DNA from: a virus
Strand: one strand, 5' to 3'
DNA: 64,000 bases
Virus record (IMG/VR): IMGVR_UViG_3300011113_000257
Span: 46,858-110,857 of that record
Position numbers and translations under genes: made by a program. The notes below the pieces were generated by a model, which saw only the letters and a list, made by a program, of their open reading frames with translations, ran no database searches and was not told the origin of the DNA. Below are positions 28,488 to 37,793 of the stretch, piece after piece. Numbering within the stretch: the stretch's first letter is position 1; every line of letters begins with the position of its first letter.

Positions 28488-29231
28488 TTACTTTTTCTTC
28501 TTCTTTTTACTGTTTGGGTTATATCCAAGAGCCTTTTTCTGCGTAGCAAGCCACTCATCGTAGTTTGATTCAACAACCCATACTTGCTTATGATGCCCAA
28601 ATACAGCCCCTGTATGAGCCACCATAGGGATTTTAAGAGACTGTACGCGCTCACAGAAGGTTAAATCCTCAGAGAGCCACTTGTTATCCCCAATCGGACC
28701 GTCTTGGAACCAAGCCCAATCCTCACCAAAATGCTTGCTGTACCCCTTACGGACTTCCTCAAGCACGGAACGGTGAATCATCATTGCACCAGTTCCCGCT
28801 GCATAAATCTCAACTAAGGAATTCTTTGGATAGTTGTAAAAAGGTTGAACACCTAACTCCCCACCAAGGTTCACAAAGATAAGCGGAATAGGTTCTAACT
28901 TCCCTGGCTCTGGAACACTACCTGCGAAGTAGAGTCCGCTAACAAAAGGATAAACGTCTTTGTCTGCACTGTTCACAAGTTTCTCAAAACCGTCTTGACT
29001 GATGTGCTCATCAGCATCAACCATAAACAACCAGTCATCTGTTGTTGAATCAAGAAAGTTTTTTACTTGAATGTTTCGACTTTTGGCTAATAAACCTAGC
29101 CCCTGAACACTATGAAAGTTGCCTACTCTTTTAGGATTATTCCTAATCAATTCCATTATACTATGCGCAAAGAACGCATCAACATCACCGTGGTGACACC
29201 AACTAATACATACTGTTTCGTTATCCTGCAT
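28488..29231 (-). CDS. Family 2-like glycosyltransferase, 247 aa
   Basis: FMVDADEH is the DxD metal/sugar-nucleotide site, and GEDWAWFQDG ... SEDLTFCERVQSLKIPMVAH is the acceptor/base region found in phage-encoded GT2-like enzymes. A poly-Lys tail (SKKKKKK) ends the protein. Start at MQDNETVCISW (29231). It is isolated between the peptidase and the divergent ABC-GNAT gene. Sugar and acceptor unknown. Confidence 0.85.
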   Translation of the reverse strand: MQDNETVCISWCHHGDVDAFFAHSIMELIRNNPKRVGNFHSVQGLGLLAKSRNIQVKNFLDSTTDDWLFMVDADEHISQDGFEKLVNSADKDVYPFVSGLYFAGSVPEPGKLEPIPLIFVNLGGELGVQPFYNYPKNSLVEIYAAGTGAMMIHRSVLEEVRKGYSKHFGEDWAWFQDGPIGDNKWLSEDLTFCERVQSLKIPMVAHTGAVFGHHKQVWVVESNYDEWLATQKKALGYNPNSKKKKKK

Positions 29232-29289
29232 GGAAAAACAATAGCACAGTCGTCTTGTTATCTCCATCCAACAGGCGTATGATTTCCCT

Positions 29290-30390
29290 ATGACTGACGA
29301 AATATGGCACAAATTAGAACGCTCAAACTCACCCCTGACTTCTCAAGTGCAGATGGATGATGTTACAGAGAACCTAATCAAACCATTTGACTATCAGTCA
29401 GAAGGTGAAGAATCCTTCTACCCATATCTAGTCCCTCTAGATATTCCTAAGGACTTCGGTATCGGAGTCATTGTTGGAGCCTCTGGCACGGGCAAGTCGA
29501 CTCTTCTCAAATCATTTGGTAACCCAGTACATCCCGAATGGTCAGCACAATCTATCGCTTCTCACTTTGAGAGCGCAGTAGAGGCAAATGAGAAGTTCTC
29601 GGCGGCGGGTTTAATGTCCGTGCCAGACTGGGTAAAGCCTTACAGCGTCTTATCTACTGGTCAGCAATTCCGAGCAGACCTTGCTCGCTCGCTTCACGAC
29701 GGCGCAGTCATTGACGAGTTCACTTCTGTTATTGATAGAACTGTTGCCAAGGCAGCGTCTACGGCTATGTCTCGGTATGTACGCAAAAACGGAATACGCA
29801 ACATTGTTCTAGCAACCTGCCACAGAGATGTCCTTGAGTATTTAGAGCCAGACTGGGTTATTTACACAGACCGTGGCGAGTGGACTACTGGGAGGTCACT
29901 TCGGCGACCAGAACTGGACATCACGATTTATCCTTGCTCAAACGAAGTTTGGGGCTACTTCGCTAAGCACCACTATTTATCCGAATCGCTCAACAAGTCA
30001 GCACACTGCTACTTGGCATTCAGCGATGGAAAAGTAGTTGGCTTCGTTGCTTCACTGGCGTACCCCTCAGGAAGCGTACAGAACGCTTACAGAGAGCACC
30101 GCTTAGTAATCCACCCTGATTATCAGGGCTTTGGCATTGGTCCACGTCTTTCCGAAGTTATAGCCAACCACTACATTAGTAACGGCAAGCGTTACTTCTC
30201 AAAGACTTCCCACCCCCGTCTAGGTGGATACCGCGACCAGTCCCCTGTATGGAAGCCAACCTCAAAGAACCACATGAAACGAAAAGACGGACAAGACGCT
30301 ACAAAAACACGGTGGACTATTAATCCTGACCGTTGGTCTTATTCTCACGAATTCATCGGAGAGCCCGGAAAAATCGATTCTAAGATATAA
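29290..30390 (+). CDS. ABC-ATPase/GNAT acetyltransferase fusion, 366 aa
   Basis: N-terminal ABC-type ATPase: Walker A GASGTGKST, signature LSTGQQFRADLARSL, Walker B AVIDEFTSVID. C-terminal GNAT domain: HRLVIHPDYQGFGIGPRLSE is the acetyl-CoA loop. No membrane segments, so not a transporter. Such fusions are rare. With the Mom-like GNAT at 20351-20995 it may form a DNA-modification or nucleic-acid-acylation system. Promoter TTGTTA, 17 bp, TATGAT ends 8 nt before ATG: probably leaderless. Confidence 0.85.
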   Translation: MTDEIWHKLERSNSPLTSQVQMDDVTENLIKPFDYQSEGEESFYPYLVPLDIPKDFGIGVIVGASGTGKSTLLKSFGNPVHPEWSAQSIASHFESAVEANEKFSAAGLMSVPDWVKPYSVLSTGQQFRADLARSLHDGAVIDEFTSVIDRTVAKAASTAMSRYVRKNGIRNIVLATCHRDVLEYLEPDWVIYTDRGEWTTGRSLRRPELDITIYPCSNEVWGYFAKHHYLSESLNKSAHCYLAFSDGKVVGFVASLAYPSGSVQNAYREHRLVIHPDYQGFGIGPRLSEVIANHYISNGKRYFSKTSHPRLGGYRDQSPVWKPTSKNHMKRKDGQDATKTRWTINPDRWSYSHEFIGEPGKIDSKI

Positions 30391-30531
30391 TAAGTACAAT
30401 TATTTATGTGCTTATACACATAAAGTTATCCACAGGCTAAAAGTGGCGTGTTTGATGGCTTATGGACATAACCATCGTATACACTTAAACTTAAGTGTTT
30501 ACGTTTTATTGCCTAAGAAAGGGCGCAAACA
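30391..30531. promoter_or_regulatory. Regulatory intergenic region with DnaA box and palindromes
   Basis: A third perfect DnaA box TTATCCACA (30426-30434), an inverted repeat TATGTG/CACATA (30404-30421) and a palindrome ACACTTAA/TTAAGTGT (30481-30498). It may be a secondary origin, an operator site or both. Confidence 0.6.
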
Positions 30532-30807
30532 ATGGATATTAATTGGAGATTACCGTTTGAAATCTTAGCCGAACTGTTTTTGTTCGTTTTAGGGTGGACT
30601 TTAGTTGCAGTAATGGCTTTTATTACATTTGCAATTGTTCTTGGTTTAGCAAAAGGAACTAAGCAAGTCATTGTTGGAAGTAGAAAAGAAAAGAAAGCAA
30701 AGGTAGAAGAAGAAGAACCTATTCAACCTATGCTTGGTGTTATTGAGCCCCCAGACAATCTAACTAATCTCCAACTCAAAAGACTCTTTGAGCGTGGAGC
30801 AGACTAA
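30532..30807 (+). CDS. Membrane protein, 91 aa
   Basis: A long hydrophobic segment (ILAELFLFVLGWTLVAVMAF) followed by a basic and then acidic cytoplasmic tail. ATG follows AAGAAAGGGCGCAAACA. Overlaps the dCMP deaminase gene by 20 nt. Function unknown. Confidence 0.8.
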   Translation: MDINWRLPFEILAELFLFVLGWTLVAVMAFITFAIVLGLAKGTKQVIVGSRKEKKAKVEEEEPIQPMLGVIEPPDNLTNLQLKRLFERGAD

Positions 30808-31195
30808 CCGACCTTCGTGGGATAACTACTACTTAGATATTGCTAAGGCTGTCTCGGCAAGAGGCGATTGCATTCGCGCTCAACACGGAGCAGTAATTGT
30901 AAAAGACCACAAGATTGTATCCACTGGATATAATGGAACTCCAGCAGGGGATGAACGCTCCTGCGGTGCTACAGGTCAATGCCCAAGGGCTCTTGATTAC
31001 TCGTCGGAACACTCAAAGGGTCAATATGACCTATGTTGGAGTACCCACGCAGAGTCAAACGCGCTTCTACGGGCTTCCTGGAGCGACCTTCAGAACGCAA
31101 CTATCTATATAACTGGTCAACCTTGCCCCGGTTGCTCAAAACTAATCGCATCATCAGGAGTAAGCAGAGTCATATGGGAAAGAGACCAACAATAA
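30788..31195 (+). CDS. Deoxycytidylate (dCMP) deaminase, 135 aa
   Basis: Zinc site THAESN (HxE) and PCPGC (PCxxC), full family length. Converts dCMP to dUMP, the ThyX substrate; the ThyX gene follows with a TAATG overlap. TTG start at 30788 or GTG at 30794. Confidence 0.9.
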   Translation: MSVEQTNRPSWDNYYLDIAKAVSARGDCIRAQHGAVIVKDHKIVSTGYNGTPAGDERSCGATGQCPRALDYSSEHSKGQYDLCWSTHAESNALLRASWSDLQNATIYITGQPCPGCSKLIASSGVSRVIWERDQQ

Positions 31196-31899
31196 TGGAT
31201 GCCACATTCAGTTCAGAAATGACAGTAGAACTTGTCAAGCACAGCGCTTCTGATTCAGACATTGCTTTCGCTGCCAGAGTCTCTACCCAAGGTGAGCGCT
31301 CTAAAGAAACCACCATGGGAGAGATTGGTGGTCTGATTAACTTTCTAATGCGCGAGAGACACGGCTCCCCATTCGAGCACTCTACGATGACTTTCTATGT
31401 CAAGGCTCCAATCTTTGTTTGGCGTGAGCATATGCGTCATCGCATGGCAAGTTACAACGAAGAATCAGGACGCTACAAGACACTAGAGCCACACTTCTAT
31501 GTTCCAGACAAAGACCGTAAGTTAGTCCAGATTGGAAAGACTGGCTCTTACACATTTGAAGAGGGAACTCTTATGCAATACGGAAGCGTGCTTGCTGGAT
31601 ATCTTAAAGGCTCTAAGGCTTCATACGAAGCGTACTTAAAGATGCTTGAGTCTGGTATTGCTAAAGAAGTTGCTCGCGGAGTTCTACCAGTGAATATTTA
31701 CTCCAGTGCTTATGTAACTATGAATGCTCGTGCGCTTATGAACTTTCTTAGTCTGCGTAAGTCTGACCCTGAATCGCACTTTCCTTCCTACCCCCAGCGA
31801 GAGATTGAGATGGTTGCGGAGCAGTACGAAGAAATCTTTAAAACTTTGATGCCACTTACCTACAATGCTTTTGTTAAGAATGGAAGAGTTGCACCTTGA
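31195..31899 (+). CDS. thyX: FAD-dependent thymidylate synthase ThyX, 234 aa
   Basis: ThyX motif RHRMASYNEESGRY (RHRxxSxNxxSxRY). Makes dTMP from dUMP with FAD and methylene-tetrahydrofolate. ATG (31195) overlaps the deaminase stop as TAATG; upstream ATGs lie inside the deaminase gene. Confidence 0.95.
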   Translation: MDATFSSEMTVELVKHSASDSDIAFAARVSTQGERSKETTMGEIGGLINFLMRERHGSPFEHSTMTFYVKAPIFVWREHMRHRMASYNEESGRYKTLEPHFYVPDKDRKLVQIGKTGSYTFEEGTLMQYGSVLAGYLKGSKASYEAYLKMLESGIAKEVARGVLPVNIYSSAYVTMNARALMNFLSLRKSDPESHFPSYPQREIEMVAEQYEEIFKTLMPLTYNAFVKNGRVAP

Positions 31900-32825
31900 C
31901 TTATCCAACCATCTCAGACTTAGGCGGTGAGGCTCACCTTATTCGCAGGTACGCCATGCCTCCTAATAAGAGTTGGAGCGCGTTCAATCCATCGATAGTA
32001 CTTTCTAATGAAGGAGAGTATTGGATTGCATTCAGAGCAAGTAACTATATTTTTTCTGACACAAGAATATCTGTAAAACTTACAGCAGGTAATAGAGTAC
32101 GAAACAAGATGTTTATTGTTCGTCTCAAGGATGACTGGTCGTTTGATGAAGAGACCCTAAAAGAAATTACTGTAACTAATGTTAGAGACAACATCATTAG
32201 AGGGTTAGAAGACCCAAGACTTTTCTGGGATGGAACAAGTTATTGTATTAGTTCTACCTATCTAGAAAAAGATAATCCAATAGCAAGAATTTCAAAGATA
32301 AGAATTAAATCTTTAGAAGACCCTGAAGTTTTATCTATAGAAATCTACCCGTCTCCCAAAAATCAAATTGAGAAAAACTGGATGCCAGTACAAGATACAG
32401 AATCTTTTATCTATGATTACTGTTCCGTGGTTACTAATGGACAGGTCATACAGCACAGCGTAAATAAGAAGTACGAAACATTTAGAGGTGGTACTCAGGT
32501 AATACCGCTCGGAGACGGAACAAGTATTGCACTTATTCACGAAATCTACTCGGTAGTCGTTAGAGCAGTCAATCCAACAACTTTTTCATCTACAACAAAT
32601 GTAAGAAACTATAGTCATAAATTTGTTAGATACAACAAAGACTTAAAACCAATTCAGTGCTCAGAAGACTTTATCTTTGTAAAAGAAGGAATTGAGTTTG
32701 CTTCTGGCATAGCGCCTATAAAAGATGGATTTGTTATTAGTTTAGGCAGGTCAGATTTGGCTTCGTATGTGGCAACCATAAGTAAAGAAAATGTACTAGC
32801 AACACTTAAGGATTTAGATGTCTAA
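31896..32825 (+). CDS. GH130-like propeller protein, 309 aa
   Basis: WSAFNPSIVLSNEGEYWIAF, RGLEDPRLFWDGTSYCISST, EKNWMPV and HKFVRYNKDLKPI align with 26088-27164. TTG start overlaps the ThyX stop (TTGA). Second of three paralogues. Enzymatic activity unproven. Confidence 0.75.
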   Translation: MTYPTISDLGGEAHLIRRYAMPPNKSWSAFNPSIVLSNEGEYWIAFRASNYIFSDTRISVKLTAGNRVRNKMFIVRLKDDWSFDEETLKEITVTNVRDNIIRGLEDPRLFWDGTSYCISSTYLEKDNPIARISKIRIKSLEDPEVLSIEIYPSPKNQIEKNWMPVQDTESFIYDYCSVVTNGQVIQHSVNKKYETFRGGTQVIPLGDGTSIALIHEIYSVVVRAVNPTTFSSTTNVRNYSHKFVRYNKDLKPIQCSEDFIFVKEGIEFASGIAPIKDGFVISLGRSDLASYVATISKENVLATLKDLDV

Positions 32826-33480
32826 CGGAATTGCTTATTTATATGCTCGCGTCTCTACCCAGATTCAGGTAAACGACGGAGTAAGTCTCGATGCTCAAGT
32901 TAGACAAATGGAGTATGCAGCACTTGCAGCGGACTATGAACCCGTTGTTTTAAGAGAAGAAGGGCGCTCAGGTAAAAGTATTCAGGGTCGTCCAGTACTA
33001 CGAAACGCGCTAGATGACCTAGACGCAGGAAGGGCTCAGGCTATTTATGTCACAAGACTCGATAGATTGGCGCGTTCGACTAAGGACTTTCTTTCAATTG
33101 TTGACCGTTCACATAAATACGGTTGGCGTTTGGCTTTACTTGATTTGGGGCTTGATACTGCTACGCATCAGGGAAGGTTTGTTGTTACGATTATGGCGGC
33201 GATGGCGGAAATGGAACGCGGAATGATTTCTGAGCGTCAAAAAGATGTACATAGAGACCGAAGAAGTAGTGGAAAGAAGTGGGGGATTGACTTAGGACCA
33301 CTGCCAGATATTGAACAAAACATAAGAGAACGCATTTATAAAGAAAGAAATTTAGGACTTTCTTATCAGTTGATAGCAGACGGATTAAATGCAGAAAGCA
33401 TACCAACTGCGCATGGTGGAGAGAAATGGTACGCAGCAACAGTAAGAAATTCTTATTTAGCGTACAAAAAAACAATGTAA
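32818..33480 (+). CDS. Small serine recombinase (resolvase/invertase family), 220 aa
   Basis: Catalytic Ser in YLYARVSTQIQ, followed by YVTRLDRLARSTKDF and MAAMAEMERGMISERQ, the complete catalytic domain, then a C-terminal HTH. At 220 aa it is too short for a large serine integrase. It may resolve concatemers, invert a segment or be a moron. No attachment or crossover site was recognised. Overlaps the previous gene by 8 nt. Confidence 0.9.
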   Translation: MSNGIAYLYARVSTQIQVNDGVSLDAQVRQMEYAALAADYEPVVLREEGRSGKSIQGRPVLRNALDDLDAGRAQAIYVTRLDRLARSTKDFLSIVDRSHKYGWRLALLDLGLDTATHQGRFVVTIMAAMAEMERGMISERQKDVHRDRRSSGKKWGIDLGPLPDIEQNIRERIYKERNLGLSYQLIADGLNAESIPTAHGGEKWYAATVRNSYLAYKKTM

Positions 33481-33542
33481 AATAAGAACAAGGTTCGCGC
33501 TGACACACGAATTAATATTCTGCCCTTGCTGGAGGGGTTACT

Positions 33543-35537
33543 TTGTTTAAGACTCTAAGAGTTCTTGGTGCTCTTTTTTACTTATCTTTATTTGCTTTAA
33601 TTGCACCACCCCCTCCAGCAAGTGCGTCTATTGCCGAACAACCTTGCAATCAAGTCTCTTGGACTCAAGAAGACGATGTTGCCCACGAAATGGCTTTGCC
33701 TTATAGCCTTCCTCTTGGAGACACTACATACAATACAACCTATGTAACTACCAACGGAACTTTAACTTTTGGGACACCTGACCCAACATTTCACACATAT
33801 CCAAGTACTCCTTCCATCTCTCTTGCAGGCTGGGACTGGGTTACTTGGAGTGGTGGCTATTTAAGTTATGGAGTTACTGATACAGGCTTCTGCGTTGAAT
33901 GGAAAGTTCGTCCATTCCCACAGAGTTCAGGTGATTTTACAACAATCAAACTAACTGTTGACACTTCACGCCTACCTACTTGGTCTGGAATTGTTGAAAC
34001 AACAGGCTGGCTTCCTTCAGATTTACGTCGCGGTATTCGTTTCCAATCAGGTGAAGAGGTGGTCCAAATCTCAGAGGCGTTCACCATTAACGGTGGACTC
34101 CCAGTTGAAATGCAGACTTGTTGGGATGGAACAATTATCCCAATGTCTGCAACATGTCCTGCAGAACCACCACCCGGTCAATGCTGGGATGGCTCTACAG
34201 TTGTTTACGGGCAAACCTGTCCACCAGTCCCACCTGACACACAATGCTGGGACGGTACTTGGATTGCATGGAGTCAAACCTGTCCACCTCAACCGCCCCC
34301 AATAACTTGTTGGGATGGTTCAGTAATTGCTCACAACCAAACCTGTCCACCAACTCCGCCTGACACACAATGTTGGGACGGCTCAACTATTCCTTGGAAT
34401 CAAACTTGTCCACCAACTCCTCCAGATATTGTTTGCTGGGATGGCTCAACTATTTCTTGGAATCAAACCTGCCCACAAACACCACCACTAGTTGAGTGTT
34501 GGGATGGTTCGGAAGTTAACTGGAATGAGCAGTGTCCACCAGAGCCACCACCTGCAATTGTTTACCCAGACGATGCAATATACATTACAACTAACGAAGG
34601 GGGAGAACTTACTTATGTTGCCCCAGTTGGTATGAAAATTAATCAAATCTTATTTGCATCATATGGAACACCAAATGAGTACCAATACGGAACATGTCAC
34701 GCTGAAAACTCTGCAATGCTTGTATCGAATGCTGTATCTAATGACACCTTAGTCATTAATGCAAATAATGGAGTCTTTGGAGACCCTTGTGGTGGAACTG
34801 AAAAATATCTTTCTGTAGTTCTTACTATTGAAGTTGACCCTAACTATGTAGAACCAACTCCAACTCCTACTCCAGAACCGACACCCACTGAGACAGTAGA
34901 ACCCACCCCAACGCCAGAACCAACACCAGAGCCGTCACCATCAGTATCACCGACACCAGAACCGACTTTAGAACCTTCACCTACACCGACACCCACACCA
35001 ACAGTCCTGCCCACATCAGAACCAACAGTAACTCCAACAGTTGAGCCGAGCCCAGAACCAATACCTTCAGAGACTTCAACACCAGAACCAACTCCTACTC
35101 CTACTGAACCAATTATAGAGCCTGTTCAAGAAGTCATAGATAACGCTTCTGCTGATGGAATTATTACTGACAGTGAAAGAGAAATAATCTCTAATGCTCT
35201 CGTCGAGGAATATGCTGATACATCAATTCCATTTGATGTTTTTGAAGAGTCTGGTTTGGATTACGAAGACTTGCCACCCGAGCAACCAGTTACTTTAGAA
35301 AACGGTGTAGTTATTACTGCTGAAATTGCCGATGCACTTGAGATTTTTGAAGACCCTTCCGAACTCCTTTCCGCAGTTTTAACTGACCCAGGGAAGGCAC
35401 TTAAAGCCATTGCGAATGTTGGTGCCGATTTGTCACCAGAGGTTCGTAAGGACGCACAGGCAATCACTGTTTCGGCAGTCATTGTGTCACAAATAATTGC
35501 TGGAACTTCAGCACTAACCCTAGCGAGGAATCAATAA
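33543..35537 (+). CDS. Secreted repeat protein with SUEL-type lectin domain, 664 aa
   Basis: TTG start after GGAGGGG; signal peptide [18 protein letters not shown]. An N-terminal beta domain (about 30-200) is followed by seven repeats of CWDGSxxxxxQTCP (about 205-340). Then comes a domain with [17 protein letters not shown] and [16 protein letters not shown], the signature of rhamnose-binding (SUEL/Gal_lectin) lectins. A Pro/Thr/Glu linker and an acidic domain follow, ending in a hydrophobic segment. Possibly a host-surface or virion adhesin. Known mainly from animals, SUEL on a phage is notable. Confidence 0.8.
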   Translation: MFKTLRVLGALFYLSLFALIAPPPPASASIAEQPCNQVSWTQEDDVAHEMALPYSLPLGDTTYNTTYVTTNGTLTFGTPDPTFHTYPSTPSISLAGWDWVTWSGGYLSYGVTDTGFCVEWKVRPFPQSSGDFTTIKLTVDTSRLPTWSGIVETTGWLPSDLRRGIRFQSGEEVVQISEAFTINGGLPVEMQTCWDGTIIPMSATCPAEPPPGQCWDGSTVVYGQTCPPVPPDTQCWDGTWIAWSQTCPPQPPPITCWDGSVIAHNQTCPPTPPDTQCWDGSTIPWNQTCPPTPPDIVCWDGSTISWNQTCPQTPPLVECWDGSEVNWNEQCPPEPPPAIVYPDDAIYITTNEGGELTYVAPVGMKINQILFASYGTPNEYQYGTCHAENSAMLVSNAVSNDTLVINANNGVFGDPCGGTEKYLSVVLTIEVDPNYVEPTPTPTPEPTPTETVEPTPTPEPTPEPSPSVSPTPEPTLEPSPTPTPTPTVLPTSEPTVTPTVEPSPEPIPSETSTPEPTPTPTEPIIEPVQEVIDNASADGIITDSEREIISNALVEEYADTSIPFDVFEESGLDYEDLPPEQPVTLENGVVITAEIADALEIFEDPSELLSAVLTDPGKALKAIANVGADLSPEVRKDAQAITVSAVIVSQIIAGTSALTLARNQ

Positions 35538-35767
35538 TGAAAGCCATACTGATATGGATTAAAGATGCCTTCATTGAATCACTAAACCAAACATGGACTT
35601 TATTAGGTATGTTTATCGCTTGGTGCGTTCTTGAAGGAAGTGCAAAGACCGTTGTAGGTTATGCAATAACACTGTCACTAGCAATCTGGCTGCTTACAAT
35701 TAAATTAAGAGGTCCACTTGACCTTGAGATTGTGCATAAAGATGAAGACGAAGAAGCCCCCAAATAG
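35537..35767 (+). CDS. Two-helix membrane protein, 76 aa
   Basis: TLLGMFIAWCVLEGSAKTVV and GYAITLSLAIWLL are hydrophobic segments, with an acidic tail. ATG overlaps the lectin-gene stop as TAATG. Terminator follows. Confidence 0.75.
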   Translation: MKAILIWIKDAFIESLNQTWTLLGMFIAWCVLEGSAKTVVGYAITLSLAIWLLTIKLRGPLDLEIVHKDEDEEAPK

Positions 35768-35778
35768 GGGGCTTTTTC
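35755..35778 (+). terminator. Rho-independent terminator
   Basis: AGCCCCC/GGGGGCT stem, AAATA loop and TTTTTCC. Confidence 0.85.
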
Positions 35779-35828
35779 CTTTATACAAGCAATTTGCATA
35801 AGAGATACAAAGTCTGTACCATAGAGTT

Positions 35829-35873
35829 ATGACACACGCTAAAGACATAAAGAAATGGAGAAAGAAAAAATGA
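35829..35873 (+). CDS. 14-aa leader peptide candidate
   Basis: MTHAKDIKKWRKKK ends with TGA overlapping the next ATG (ATGA). The promoter (TTGCAT, 17 bp, TACCAT at 35817-35822) ends about 7 nt before it, so the leader would be read from the mRNA's very 5' end. Likely a coupling leader for the HTH gene. Confidence 0.45.
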   Translation: MTHAKDIKKWRKKK

Positions 35874-36325
35874 GTGATTTACTCCTTGAGTACACTGAAA
35901 AAATCCTTCCAATCTTGCCTTTAGCAAAAAAGGCATATGGTTCTAGGTCGCAAAAAAGCGTAGAGCACGATGCAAGTCGTCAATACACGGATTTTCTAAT
36001 TGAATTTCAATCAAAAGGTGGCAGTCTTCCGCAGTTAGCAAAGAGTCTAAATGTTGCTTATCCCGGTGTAAGACGACGAGTTGTAATGAATGACGTAAAT
36101 TTGTCTTCAATAAAGCCAAAAACTCGTGCTACAAAGCAAGAAAATATTGAAGCAGTAGACCGTGTAAAAAAGGCAAAAGAAATTGGTGTTGACCAGTATC
36201 ACGACCAACTTGCTGTTGAATATAAAAATGGCGTATCTTTGTCAGTTTTAGCCCGCGAAATGGGTCTCAGTTCCGCCGCACCACTGTATTATGGAGTACA
36301 GAGTAGTTTGAAGCGTAACGTCTAA
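35870..36325 (+). CDS. HTH protein, candidate terminase small subunit, 151 aa
   Basis: Two helix-turn-helix-like segments (SLPQLAKSLNVAYPGVRRRV and SLSVLAREMGLSSAAPLYYG). Directly precedes the large terminase. DNA recognition for packaging is likely by position. Terminator follows. ATG 35870 after GGAGAAAG. Confidence 0.7.
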   Translation: MSDLLLEYTEKILPILPLAKKAYGSRSQKSVEHDASRQYTDFLIEFQSKGGSLPQLAKSLNVAYPGVRRRVVMNDVNLSSIKPKTRATKQENIEAVDRVKKAKEIGVDQYHDQLAVEYKNGVSLSVLAREMGLSSAAPLYYGVQSSLKRNV

Positions 36326-36339
36326 AACAAAAATTTAAG

Positions 36340-36375
36340 CCCTCATGCTACTCAGCGTGAGGGTTTTGTTTTTTG
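36340..36375 (+). terminator. Terminator between HTH gene and large terminase
   Basis: CCCTCATGC/GCGTGAGGG stem (one G-U), TTTTGTTTTTT. The terminase gene begins just after it and must use readthrough. Confidence 0.75.
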
Positions 36376-36383
36376 GAGGAATA

Positions 36384-37793
36384 ATGGGTAAGAGTTTAAT
36401 GGAGCAAATTGCCATGCTCTCCGAGGAAGAACGTAATGCTGTTCTTTCTGATATGGATATGGACTCTCTTATCTGGGACTGGAAGGCTTGGGGAAGACCA
36501 GAACAACAAACACCAGAGGGTAACTGGAATATTTGGGCATATATCGCTGGTCGCGGTGCTGGTAAAACTAGAACTGCTGCTGAATGGGTTCGTGAAGAAG
36601 CCAAGCATACAAATAAGGGACAACTTAGATTTGCTTTAGTTGCTCGTACTGCAGCAGACGTTCGCGACGTTATTGTCGAAGGTGAGTCAGGAATTATCAA
36701 TGTTTCGCCACCGAGTGAGAAGCCACACTATGAACCGTCTAAGCGTCGTCTAACTTGGTCTAACGGAAATACTGCAACTTGTTTTACTGCTGACGAACCT
36801 GACTCACTTCGTGGTCCGCAATTTACTCACGCATGGGGCGACGAAGTTGCTGCTTGGCGACAGACTCCAGATGCTGCTGGTATGACTGCCTTTGATAACT
36901 TACGAGTTGGTACTCGTCTTGGGGACCGACCAAAAATTATGTTGACTACAACACCAAAGCGCGTACCGCTTTTATATTCTTTAATAGAAGAATCAAAGAA
37001 AAGTGAAAGTGTAGTAATTACACGCGGTAGCACTATGGATAATGCAGGTAACTTATCTGGCGCTTACATGGAAGCAATTATGGGTGTGTATGAAGGTACC
37101 CGTCTTGCTGCTCAAGAACTTTATGGCGAAATGCTTGACGACATTGAAGGTGCTCTTTGGACTATTGAAATGGTTGAAAGAAACCGACATGGGTCATTTC
37201 CTCTAGGAACACCTCTTAGATGTATAGGAGTAGACCCATCTGTGGCAGAAAATCCAAGAGATGAGTGCGGAATTGTTGTATGCGCTTCTACTGGAGATAG
37301 AGATTTATACAAACGCGAAGCATGGGTACTTGAAGATGCATCTATTCTAGGCTCACCTGAAGTCTGGGCTAATAAAGTTGTAGAGATGGCTCGTAAGTGG
37401 ATGTGTCCAGTTATTGCTGAAGTAAACCAAGGTGGGGCTTTAGTTCGTAATGCAATTAATGCTATTGACCCAAATGTTAAAGTTTTAGAGGTTCACTCAA
37501 AGCACGGTAAGCAACTTCGCGCTGAGCCTACTGTTCTTGCATATGAGCAAGGACGTGTTCACCATATTGGATTCTTAGCAGAACTTGAAGACCAAATGAC
37601 TTCATGGATTCCCGGTGAAGGAAAATCTCCAGACCGTGTAGATGCTTTAGTACATGCACTAACAGCATTACTTATTAAACCACCTCAAGGTTTTGTAGGC
37701 GGAAAAATAACCGCCCACTCCCCTGCCCGTCGAAAGATTGACTTAGGCAGGAGAGGTGGCGGTATGGGTGGTGCTAGGGTCTTTAAACCTTAG
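36384..37793 (+). CDS. terL: Terminase large subunit, 469 aa
   Basis: Walker A AGRGAGKTRTAAEW, Walker B HAWGDEVAAW, RNase-H-like nuclease with IGVDPSVAENPRDECGIV. Packages DNA into the prohead. ATG follows GGAGGAATA; the frame to 36345 lies in the terminator. It is isolated from other virion genes and ends with 4-nt overlap to the endolysin. Confidence 0.95.
   Translation: MGKSLMEQIAMLSEEERNAVLSDMDMDSLIWDWKAWGRPEQQTPEGNWNIWAYIAGRGAGKTRTAAEWVREEAKHTNKGQLRFALVARTAADVRDVIVEGESGIINVSPPSEKPHYEPSKRRLTWSNGNTATCFTADEPDSLRGPQFTHAWGDEVAAWRQTPDAAGMTAFDNLRVGTRLGDRPKIMLTTTPKRVPLLYSLIEESKKSESVVITRGSTMDNAGNLSGAYMEAIMGVYEGTRLAAQELYGEMLDDIEGALWTIEMVERNRHGSFPLGTPLRCIGVDPSVAENPRDECGIVVCASTGDRDLYKREAWVLEDASILGSPEVWANKVVEMARKWMCPVIAEVNQGGALVRNAINAIDPNVKVLEVHSKHGKQLRAEPTVLAYEQGRVHHIGFLAELEDQMTSWIPGEGKSPDRVDALVHALTALLIKPPQGFVGGKITAHSPARRKIDLGRRGGGMGGARVFKP

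Noticed and set aside
32818-33480. IS607-like transposon
   Set aside because: There is no TnpB/ OrfB-like partner and no boundary repeats were found.
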